DNA of 64,000 nucleotides from Bacillus sp. P14.5 (GTDB lineage Bacteria; Bacillota; Bacilli; Bacillales; Bacillaceae_B): contig NZ_NIJF01000107.1 in assembly GCF_003316765.1 (NCBI RefSeq), positions 1 through 64,000 of the forward strand. The letters run 5' to 3'. The stretch's first letter is position 1, and each line of letters begins with the position of its first letter. Below are positions 53,580-61,009 of this stretch, piece by piece. The position numbers and the translations under genes are program-made. The notes under the pieces are model-generated. The model was not told where the DNA came from. It was given only the letters and a program-made list of their open reading frames with translations, and did not search any database.

Positions 53580-54131
53580 CTAATAACCAGGCCGCCTGTG
53601 CCAGGGCTCTGTAACCCCTATGATTGTACGGGGAATCCGGGTTACCAAGGCAGCAATGACTCCCTCAGAAATTTCTTCTTCATGAAGCCACCGTGATTCT
53701 CCATTCTCTATTTTAAACCCTAAAATGATATGATGCATGTTTATTGACTGATAATGATTTTCCGGAAGAGGCTGACGTGCCGCCGAACTGCCGTTCACTC
53801 TGAAAACTTCAGCAGGGCTGCAGGTCCTGTTTAAAAATTCCATGACTGCCTCGAAGGATTCTTTTGCCGAACTCCTCATCCATATCACTGCCTCATCAAA
53901 CGTTCCATAAAGTTTAATATGCTCCATCAAGGCTCCTGTCAATGCGCTTGTGTCAAAATAATCAACAGGAAGGAATACTGTCCCCTGCTCTGAGAGGCCA
54001 AATCTGTCCAGCATCCCGTTGAACTTATCTCTTGACCTTGCCAGAACAGTTACTTTTCCTCCACTTTTCACAAGGTGGTCAACCACTCCGCCAAGCATTC
54101 CTGTGCCGCCGATAACCAAAATCCTTTTCAC
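53580..54131 (-). CDS. Short-chain dehydrogenase-like NAD(P)-binding protein
   Basis: A 183-residue Rossmann protein starting KRILVIGGTGMLGGVV, an NAD(P)-binding glycine motif. The active-site YxxxK of classical SDRs is not evident; the C-terminus has WLHEEEISEGVIAAL, as in a small bacillary family of SDR-like proteins. The function is unknown. The start is a GTG with GGAGGGACAGGC upstream. Confidence 0.75.
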   Translation of the reverse strand: MKRILVIGGTGMLGGVVDHLVKSGGKVTVLARSRDKFNGMLDRFGLSEQGTVFLPVDYFDTSALTGALMEHIKLYGTFDEAVIWMRSSAKESFEAVMEFLNRTCSPAEVFRVNGSSAARQPLPENHYQSINMHHIILGFKIENGESRWLHEEEISEGVIAALVTRIPRTIIGVTEPWHRRPGY

Positions 54132-54156
54132 GCCTGTCCCTCCTTTTCTTTTAGCC

Positions 54157-54342
54157 TGTTTGCTGCTGTCGGAAAAATCCCAAGAGCCGGATTTCCCCCT
54201 GGATACTAAGGTTCGTCGATCTAAATAAGTTTAAAAGTTTTTCTTGCTTGCTTCCCTGGAGATTTTGGGTGCAATATGGCGTTCTCTTTCGACATTCATA
54301 TTATACAGCCGCAAAGTTTGCGAAAAGCTCTCTCTATTCTCC
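54157..54342 (+). mobile_element. MITE-like element, diverged copy F
   Basis: TTGCTGCTGTCGGAAAAATC, then CCTGGATACTAAGG, GGCGTTCTCTTTCGACATTC and GCAAAGTTTGCGAAAAGC parallel copy E. It sits between the SDR gene and bdbC. Confidence 0.65.
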
Positions 54343-54492
54343 CTTCAAACTAAGAACAATTGGGATAAAATACCCTATTTAAGAAAGAGAATTATTTTTG
54401 TGAAATTTTATGATAAACTCAGGACAAGAGGTTTTACTTTATCACTTCCCTCATACTATAATCTGAGAGAGAACGATTGAAAGGAACCAATC

Positions 54493-54921
54493 ATGGATAA
54501 AAAAATTGAAAATCTATTACTTACGGCCTTTGCCGCAGCTCTGATCGCCATGCTGGGCAGCTTATTTTTTTCCGAGATTAAACAATATGAGCCCTGCGTA
54601 CTTTGCTGGTATCAGCGTATCATTATGTATCCCATGGCTGTCATTCTCGGGATTGCAACAGTAAAAAAAGACGCTTCCATCGCCATTTATACACTTGTTC
54701 TATCTGGAATCGGCATTTTGACTTCACTGTATCATTATTCTTTACAAAAAGTCGATTTCCTCTATGATGCCGCCCCTTCATGCGGACGCGTCCCATGCAC
54801 TGGTGAATATATCAACTGGCTTGGTTTCATCACCATCCCATTTTTAGCCTTAACAGCATTCATCATTATCTTTCTAACAAGCTTCTTACTCTTAAAAACA
54901 GCAAGGGAGAATAAAAAATGA
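54493..54921 (+). CDS. bdbC: Thiol-disulfide oxidoreductase BdbC (DsbB family)
   Basis: A 142-residue membrane protein with four helices and the two periplasm-facing Cys pairs of DsbB-type enzymes: Cys35/Cys38 in EPCVLCWYQR and Cys97/Cys102 in PSCGRVPC. It reoxidises an extracellular thioredoxin-like partner and passes electrons to quinone. The next gene, overlapping by 4 nt, encodes such a partner. AAAGGAACCAATC precedes the ATG. Confidence 0.88.
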   Translation: MDKKIENLLLTAFAAALIAMLGSLFFSEIKQYEPCVLCWYQRIIMYPMAVILGIATVKKDASIAIYTLVLSGIGILTSLYHYSLQKVDFLYDAAPSCGRVPCTGEYINWLGFITIPFLALTAFIIIFLTSFLLLKTARENKK

Positions 54922-55385
54922 AAAAAGTCATCATCTTTTTAGTAGTAATAATCGGTATCTTCGCTGCCATCGCAGTCGTTACATCCATGCAGCAAAACCA
55001 GGCAGCAGAAGAGAATCCATACAATAAAGAAGATTTGGAACCTGCCACCATCGACCAGCTCGATGATCCCAACTATCAGAATCTGATCCTGCCGGATGAA
55101 CTCCAAACCAAATTGGACAACGAAGAGGACGTCACTGTCTACTTCTACAGCCCGACCTGCTCGCACTGTCAAGCAACCACCCCAATCGTGGCCCCAATGG
55201 CAGAGGACATGGGAATCGACCTTGTTCAATACAACGTCTTGGAATTTGAACAAGCCTGGAATGAGTTTAACATCGAAGGCACCCCGACCATCATCCACTT
55301 TGAAGATGGCCAGGAAACAGCCCGAATCGTAAGCTCCCAGCCGGCGGAAACGTTTGAAGCCTGGTTTAATGAGAATGTGAAGTAA
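54918..55385 (+). CDS. Membrane-anchored thioredoxin-like protein, partner of BdbC
   Basis: A 155-residue protein with an N-terminal anchor (5-24) and an extracytoplasmic thioredoxin fold. The active site is CSHC (Cys81, Cys84) in YFYSPTCSHCQ, and the cis-proline is in GTPTIIHF. The CxxC dipeptide SH differs from the usual GP or PH. Coupling to bdbC suggests that it introduces disulfides in secreted proteins. A strong terminator follows. Confidence 0.85.
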   Translation: MKKVIIFLVVIIGIFAAIAVVTSMQQNQAAEENPYNKEDLEPATIDQLDDPNYQNLILPDELQTKLDNEEDVTVYFYSPTCSHCQATTPIVAPMAEDMGIDLVQYNVLEFEQAWNEFNIEGTPTIIHFEDGQETARIVSSQPAETFEAWFNENVK

Positions 55386-55393
55386 ACTCAAAG

Positions 55394-55430
55394 AAAACGC
55401 TCAGATAATTTAAGCCTCTGAGCGTTTTTT
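55394..55430. terminator. Bidirectional terminator
   Basis: AAAACGCTCAGA pairs with TCTGAGCGTTTT, with T or A tracts on both sides. It serves the bdb operon and the convergent small secreted protein. Confidence 0.9.
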
Positions 55431-55454
55431 GTGTGGTTTTAGAGCTGATTTAGG

Positions 55455-55627
55455 TCATCTGCAGGAAACAGACCAATTTAGAGCCAGGACACTTTGGTCA
55501 GTTACCGGAGTCTTGTTGTTATTAATGCAGGATTCTTTGGCGTTTTGAAGAGAACTGTAGTTGGAGACTAGTGCTATTGCTAGGAGAAGAACTGTTATGG
55601 ATGAGATGATGATGGACTTTTTTTCAT
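55455..55627 (-). pseudogene. Small secreted 57-residue protein, frameshifted at its start
   Basis: On the minus strand ATG 55627 (leader AAGGGAG) reads ATGAAAAAAAGT and then hits a stop. In the next frame a continuous product follows: KSIIISSITVLLLAIALV, then SNYSSLQNAKESCINNNK, then TPVTDQSVLALNWSVSCR. This is a signal peptide followed by a short two-Cys domain. One extra A in the A7 run would restore a 57-residue protein. It ends at a bidirectional terminator, which supports a real gene. Confidence 0.65.
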
Positions 55628-55823
55628 TTTGTAGTAATTCTCCCTTATTCTATTGCAACTATTCAATTTAATTTTATCTTAAATGTCCAACAGGATATTT
55701 TAGAAATTCAACCACGAATTTTACTGCTGTTTGGAAACCTATTAACAGGATGAAAGAAAAAGTCTTATTAACGGAAAACAGATGAAAAATATGGTAAAAT
55801 CAACCTGAAAGGAGTGCTGCTGA

Positions 55824-56732
55824 TTGAAAATAAAAGAACGCACCGAGTCAAAGGAATTAATGATTTATAGGGCTGTTCATTTCCGCAAGAGTTTAAATCG
55901 TGAGGAAGAAAAGCATTTTTTCAACATTGAGAAAGGCTTCCTTGGTGAACAGCATTTTGATGAGTGGCTGCAACCTGTTTTGAATGACAAGATTTTGCTG
56001 CCTGACATGCAGTTTATGAAAAACAGCAATTTTTCTCAAATTGACACCATTCTCTTAACCTCACAGCTAAATTACATTTTTGAAGTGAAAAACTATGAAG
56101 GCGACTTTATTTTGGAAGGAGACAGCTTGAATCGGACTGATGGAATAGACGTCAAAAATCCACTTCTTCAGATGAAAAGAAATGAACCTCTAGTTCGCAA
56201 TGTATTACAAAACCTTGGGAACAATACCCCCATAGTATCTATAGCTGTCTTCGTAAACCCTCAATTTCACCTTTATAACGCTCCACAAAACCTGCCAATC
56301 ATTTATCCTGCACAGCTTCCGCGCTTTATTGAAAAAATAAATCAGAAACCCTCTCATCTGAATAAAACCCAAATTGATCTCGCAAAAAAGCTGGTTTCCC
56401 GCACTCTGGCTGAAAATCCCTATGAACGCTTACCGCTCTATAAGTATGAGGAATTGAAGAAAGGCATAGTTTGTCCTTATTGCGGATGGTTTTACCGCTC
56501 TTATTCAAGGATGCTAAAATGTGAGAGTTGCAATAGAAAAGAGGATTCACTCGCCGCTGTATTACGCAGTTTGGAGGAGTTCAGGCTGTTGTTTCCGGAG
56601 AGAAGGCTTAGCCTTTCGCAGGCGTTTGATTGGTGCGGGATAATTAAAGATAAGAAGACAGTGCGAAAAATATTAAATACTGAATTCAATTTAACCCCCA
56701 TAGGCAGAGGTTCTTACTACACAAAAAAGTAG
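55824..56732 (+). CDS. NERD-domain protein with zinc ribbon
   Basis: A 302-residue protein with a nuclease-related NERD domain at residues 35-150 (KGFLGEQHFDEWL, QIDTILLTSQLNYIFEVKNY). The E-x-K of the PD-(D/E)xK-like core is present. The C-terminal part contains a zinc ribbon, CPYCGW and CESCN (about 218-240), and a helical tail. The function is unproven; DNA cleavage is a family-based guess. The start is a TTG with AAAGGAG upstream. Confidence 0.8.
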   Translation: MKIKERTESKELMIYRAVHFRKSLNREEEKHFFNIEKGFLGEQHFDEWLQPVLNDKILLPDMQFMKNSNFSQIDTILLTSQLNYIFEVKNYEGDFILEGDSLNRTDGIDVKNPLLQMKRNEPLVRNVLQNLGNNTPIVSIAVFVNPQFHLYNAPQNLPIIYPAQLPRFIEKINQKPSHLNKTQIDLAKKLVSRTLAENPYERLPLYKYEELKKGIVCPYCGWFYRSYSRMLKCESCNRKEDSLAAVLRSLEEFRLLFPERRLSLSQAFDWCGIIKDKKTVRKILNTEFNLTPIGRGSYYTKK

Positions 56733-56847
56733 AATGAAATAAGCTATGTTCGCGATTATTCAAGTAATATATTTGGGATATTATTAACCAATGCTCCCAA
56801 TCATCCAATAGTATAGTAGGCTTTTTTGGGGATTCTACTTTTTCTTG

Positions 56848-57367
56848 TTTATCTTACCATTATCTTTGGAGTTCCTCTGGTTGATGGTACGATTCCCCGC
56901 TAATCTCACCACTATATTTGGGTTTCGTTTAGTTAATGGTATGTTTCTCAGCTTATCTTACCATTATCTTTGGATTTCCTCTGCTTAATGGTACGATTCT
57001 CCGCTTATCTTACCTCTATCTTTGGGTTTCGTTTAGTTAATGGTACGTTTCTCAGCTTATCTTACCATTATCTTTGAAGTTCCTCTGGTTGATGGTACGT
57101 TTCCCCGCTAATCTTGCCATTATCTTTGGGTTTCCTTTGGTTGATGGTACGTTTCTCGGTTAATCGTACCATTATCTTCGGGTTTCCCTTAGTTAATGGT
57201 ATGTTTCTTGGCTAATCGTACCATTATCTTCGCATTCCCTCTGGTTAATGGTACGTTTCTCAGTTTATCTTACCATTATCTTCGCATTCCCTCTGGTTGA
57301 TGGTACGATTCCCCGCTAATCTTACCATTATCTTTTGTTTTCACTTAGTTAATGGTACGTTTCTCTC
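56848..57367. repeat. Tandem array of exactly 52-bp units, 10 copies
   Basis: ATGGTA occurs at 56884, 56936, 56988, 57040, 57092, 57144, 57196, 57248, 57300 and 57352, always 52 bp apart. Each unit contains TACCATTA and TAATGGTA (or TGATGGTA) as inverted arms 19 bp apart, with CTTTGG and GTTTCTC between units. The sequence is unrelated to the arrays near 1, 38.9 and 40.8 kb. The array fills most of the gap between the NERD gene and yhcU. Confidence 0.97.
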
Positions 57368-57587
57368 CATCCTCCAACAAAATCTTTTAGAATGTTTGAT
57401 TTCAAGTTTGCCTACTGGTACAAAAAAAACCACCAAGCCTAAGCTCAGTGGCCGATCATCCTGCCGAAGCAGAATATAGAGGAGAATTACAAGATGAATC
57501 AATGAAGAGATTGGTGAAGATCTCTTCTTGATTATCTATAAGTATGCCTGTCCCTCTCTTTTTTATTCATGGAAAAGCAAATTTTTT

Positions 57588-57983
57588 TCAAACAAGCAGC
57601 TGGTTGGCTGGTTTGGCATAGACGCTGACTTTGTCTTCGTAGTTGCAGTACTCCCGGAAATGATCCATATCAAATGGGAAGAAAAGATTGAAGCTCTTTA
57701 GGATTGATAGATTATGGTCATACATTTCCTCGTAATCGGATTTAGTCGTATCGGTCTCGATTAAGGAGATGAGTGTCTGCAGACTTGAGATCACCTGGAA
57801 AGCTTCTTTTAATGTACCGTTATACCTCGTGTAATCCGTATCCGTATGTAATACTTCAAGTTGTTCAAATTGCTCGATCTCATCATCTGTAAAATAACGA
57901 GGGAAAATAGTACAATAAATGTACGTGATAAGTTCTTGAATGGTTTCTTCCTGTTCCTCTGTGGAGGCCAATAGGATCTTCAC
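57588..57983 (-). CDS. yhcU: YhcU-like DUF5365 protein
   Basis: A 131-residue soluble acidic protein opening MKILLASTEEQEETIQELI, which I recognise as the YhcU family; the length also fits. No function is known. It is divergent from the yhcT-like gene, as in B. subtilis by memory. Confidence 0.8.
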   Translation of the reverse strand: MKILLASTEEQEETIQELITYIYCTIFPRYFTDDEIEQFEQLEVLHTDTDYTRYNGTLKEAFQVISSLQTLISLIETDTTKSDYEEMYDHNLSILKSFNLFFPFDMDHFREYCNYEDKVSVYAKPANQLLV

Positions 57984-58157
57984 TTTTAACCCACCTTTGT
58001 AACGTTTGTCATCTCTATGTAATAGTTATTCTTAGAATACCATAAATATAGTTCTTTCCGGGTGGTAATTATAGCCATGGTGACATCAGAACTAAATTAT
58101 TTAAAGGAATAAATACCTACATAACAGCGCTATCATAAAAGGAAAAGGAGTTTTTTG

Positions 58158-59069
58158 ATGAATACACAGGATAAAGGTCCTGAATTCGTTGTTTCCATTC
58201 CCGCCAAATGGGATAATGTTACAGCCGAAGCTTTGATGCGGGAGGTATGGCAGGCTCCTAAAAAAACGGTTCATCAACTCAGGATGGACAAAGCGGTCAC
58301 GTTAAACGGAGTACCTATAAATTGGACTAAGCCACTCAGAAAAGGTGATAATCTTCACTTCTCAATAGATGAAAGAGATCATGGAGTCATCCCTTCGGAA
58401 ATGCCGCTGCATGTACTTTACGAAGATGAGCACATGCTGATCGTCAATAAGCCTGCAGGGATGAATACACATCCGAATGATCCGGCAGTGGAAAAAGATA
58501 CACTTGCCAATGCCGTTGCCTGGCATCTCCAGCAAAATGAGGAAAAAGCTGAGGTCCAGCATATTCACAGGCTTGACCGGGATACAACAGGGGCAGTTAT
58601 TTTTGCCAAGCATGCCCTTGCAAAAGGAATCCTGGACCGCCTTCTTGCGGAAAGAAAAATTAAAAGAACCTATTGGGCGATCACCCATGGGTTGATGAAA
58701 ACGAAGAAAGGCACGATTAACCAGGCAATCGGCCGGGACAGACACCATAATACACGAAGACGGGTTTCTCCGTCTGGCCAGTCTGCCATCACTCATTATC
58801 AAGTGCTGGAACATAACAAAACTAAAGGGTTAACTCTTGTTCAACTTGGGCTGGATACCGGCAGAACCCACCAAATCCGGGTACATATGAGTTCCATTGG
58901 ACACCCTCTTGCTGGTGATACACTCTATGGAGGAAAACCGGTTGTACAGAGGCAGGCCCTTCATGCAAAGTATATCCAGCTGCTTCATCCGCTGACTGAG
59001 GAAACTATATCACTGGAGGCTCCTTTTTTAGATGATGTTCCGCTCTTTACTGCGTTCTTTGATTTATAA
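58158..59069 (+). CDS. yhcT: RluA-family pseudouridine synthase, YhcT-like
   Basis: A 303-residue RNA pseudouridine synthase. The catalytic Asp lies in the hallmark HRLDRDTTGAVIFAK, and the C-terminal TGRTHQIRVHMSSIGHPLAG is characteristic. Residues 15-75 form an S4-like RNA-binding extension. It isomerises uridine in rRNA or tRNA; the target site is unknown. The ATG at 58158 has AAAAGGAG upstream. Confidence 0.9.
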   Translation: MNTQDKGPEFVVSIPAKWDNVTAEALMREVWQAPKKTVHQLRMDKAVTLNGVPINWTKPLRKGDNLHFSIDERDHGVIPSEMPLHVLYEDEHMLIVNKPAGMNTHPNDPAVEKDTLANAVAWHLQQNEEKAEVQHIHRLDRDTTGAVIFAKHALAKGILDRLLAERKIKRTYWAITHGLMKTKKGTINQAIGRDRHHNTRRRVSPSGQSAITHYQVLEHNKTKGLTLVQLGLDTGRTHQIRVHMSSIGHPLAGDTLYGGKPVVQRQALHAKYIQLLHPLTEETISLEAPFLDDVPLFTAFFDL

Positions 59070-59088
59070 GGAACTTTTACACACAGAA

Positions 59089-59121
59089 AAGCAGGCACCC
59101 AATCGGATGCCTGCTTTTTTT
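59089..59121. terminator. Bidirectional terminator between yhcT and wrbA
   Basis: AAAGCAGGCA pairs with TGCCTGCTTT, followed by TTTT on the plus strand. Confidence 0.9.
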
Positions 59122-59130
59122 AATCACTAT

Positions 59131-59736
59131 TTATTTCAAACCGTTTTTAACAGCTTCTGTTACAGCTACAGTACGTTTAGCCTGATGCTTGACAGCTGCC
59201 TGCACATCTTCGACCATGTTGCCTTCCTGATCGACTGTTACGCTTGTGCCATATGGGTTTCCGCCAGCTGCGAACAATACTGGGTCAGTGTAGCCAGGTG
59301 CAGCTAAGATTGCTCCCCAGTGCATCATTGTTGTGTAAAGTGCAAGGATTGTTTGTTCTTGACCGCCGTGTGCGTTGGCAGCTGAAGACATTCCGCTCAC
59401 TACTTTATTCGCCAGTTTGCCTTGCGCCCAAAGTCCGCCTGTGGAATCAAGGAATTGTTTTACTTGGCCAGGAACGTTTCCGTAACGTGTCGGCACACTG
59501 AAAATGATTCCGTCTGCCCACTCAAGATCTTCTGTAGTCGCTACAGGAACATCCTTTGTGTTTTCAAGATGCTGTTTCCAAGCCGGGTTGGAAGATACAG
59601 CCGCCTCTGGTGCAATCTCTTCAACTCTTAATAATTTTACTTCTGCGCCCGCTTCTTTTGCCGCCTCTTCTGCCCATTGTGCAAGCTGATAGTTTGTTCC
59701 AGTAGAACTGTAGTAGATTACCGCGATATTCGCCAT
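59131..59736 (-). CDS. wrbA: NAD(P)H:quinone oxidoreductase, WrbA family
   Basis: A 201-residue flavodoxin-like protein. The FMN phosphate loop is YYSSTGTNYQLA (8-19), and PTRYGNVPGQVKQFLDSTGG, then SSAANAHGGQE, are typical of type IV NAD(P)H:quinone reductases, which reduce quinones by two electrons and limit oxidative damage. The length is normal for the family. The gene is alone on the minus strand. Confidence 0.9.
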   Translation of the reverse strand: MANIAVIYYSSTGTNYQLAQWAEEAAKEAGAEVKLLRVEEIAPEAAVSSNPAWKQHLENTKDVPVATTEDLEWADGIIFSVPTRYGNVPGQVKQFLDSTGGLWAQGKLANKVVSGMSSAANAHGGQEQTILALYTTMMHWGAILAAPGYTDPVLFAAGGNPYGTSVTVDQEGNMVEDVQAAVKHQAKRTVAVTEAVKNGLK

Positions 59737-59974
59737 TTGAAAGTCTCTCCTTTTCCTTCTCTATATTTTTAACCTGGGGACAGGTTAAATTCTTCCCAAT
59801 ATATCCGGGTTCTAGACCCATTCGCTACCTGTTACATTTCCCTATGTAGCCCGCAATAAACTATTTGAATTCATTTATCACGAAAATATTTATCTTTAAT
59901 TCGAGATAATTATATCTCTTTATGAGCTTGTCTGTCAAATAAGAAAATTAAATATTTTTTGGTACTTATACACG

Positions 59975-60013
59975 TTAAAGCGCTAAGAGGGACTGTCCCT
60001 CTTAGCGCTTTAA
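59975..60013. repeat. Dispersed palindrome, perfect copy
   Basis: TTAAAGCGCTAAGAGGGAC (59975-59993) and GTCCCTCTTAGCGCTTTAA (59995-60013) are exact inverse complements around a single T. It is the best copy of a family also seen at 4528, 15905, 26361, 36885 and 37100. It ends 11 bp past the stop of the minus-strand reductase gene. Confidence 0.92.
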
Positions 60014-60024
60014 TACGGTGAAGT

Positions 60025-60855
60025 TTAAAAGTCAAAGTTGTCTGGATCTGCCCCGAATCTTTCGTCCATATTGAGTGAGTTGATTTGAGTCATGTCCTCG
60101 AGTGTAAGACTGAAGTCAAAAATCTCACTGTTTTCTTTCATTCGGCTTTCGTGTATTGATTTTGGAATGATGATGGTGTCATTTTGCAGGTGCCAGCGAA
60201 GAATGACTTGCGCCGGTGTTTTGCTGTGTTTATCTGCGATATGGTTCAAAGTCGGTTCCTCAAGCAGTTTTCCTCTGGCGATCGGCGACCAGGCTTCTAC
60301 CGCAATACCGTTATTTTGGCAGTATTCTTTTAGTGGCTGCTGGCTTAACCGGGGATGAAGTTCGACCTGGTTAATAACCGGTTTTTCATTGCTTCCTTTC
60401 ATCAATTCCTCCAGGTGGTGCTCCTTGAAGTTGCTGACACCTATCGCCTTGACAGTTCCTTCATTATATAACCGTTCAAGTGCTTTCCAGGTGTCTTTGT
60501 ATTTATCTGCCACCGGCCAGTGAATCAAATAAAGATCAAGGTAGTCCATGTCCAGTTTATTCAGGGTGTTTTCAAATGCCCTTAATGAAGCATCATAGCC
60601 CTGATCCGTGTTCCACACCTTGGAAGTAATGAACAGGTTTTCCCTTCCGGCAGAGGATTCTTTTACAGCTTGGCCGACGCTTTCCTCATTTTCATGTAGT
60701 GATGCTGTGTCGATTGATTTGTACCCCAGATCTATTGCCGTCTTGATAGCACTCACTGCCTCGTCATGGTCTTCCATTTGATAAACTCCAAGACCGAGAT
60801 AAGGAATTTCAACCCCGTTATGCAGTTTAAAAGTGCTTTGCAGATTCTTAACCAT
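60025..60855 (-). CDS. Aldo/keto reductase with substituted catalytic Tyr
   Basis: A 276-residue reductase of the YvgN/YtbE type. The tetrad members Asp49 (SIDTAS), Lys79 (TSKVW) and His112 (LIHWP) are present, but the catalytic Tyr expected at 54 in DTAxxYxNE is His (DTASLHENEESVG, codon CAT). GVSNFKEHHL and the IIPKSIHESRMKEN cofactor motif are normal. I chose ATG 60855 with AAAGGAGG at 8 nt; ATG 60861 and 60924 are less well placed. Confidence 0.85.
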   Translation of the reverse strand: MVKNLQSTFKLHNGVEIPYLGLGVYQMEDHDEAVSAIKTAIDLGYKSIDTASLHENEESVGQAVKESSAGRENLFITSKVWNTDQGYDASLRAFENTLNKLDMDYLDLYLIHWPVADKYKDTWKALERLYNEGTVKAIGVSNFKEHHLEELMKGSNEKPVINQVELHPRLSQQPLKEYCQNNGIAVEAWSPIARGKLLEEPTLNHIADKHSKTPAQVILRWHLQNDTIIIPKSIHESRMKENSEIFDFSLTLEDMTQINSLNMDERFGADPDNFDF

Positions 60856-60903
60856 TTGCATTACCTCCTTTGTTCCATTGTACAAATCCTGGTTTAAAAA
60901 CGC

Positions 60904-60942
60904 TAAAAAAATGCCCTCTCCCAATTTGCAGGAAAGGGCTTA
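60904..60942 (-). terminator. Terminator of helD
   Basis: On the minus strand GCCCTTTCCT pairs with GGGAGAGGGC, followed by ATTTTTTT. Confidence 0.8.
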
Positions 60943-61009
60943 TTTATACTGCATGATTGAGACACTTTTCACTGCATCCGTCTAGGTTTATTCCAGCAAA
61001 AAATCCGCT

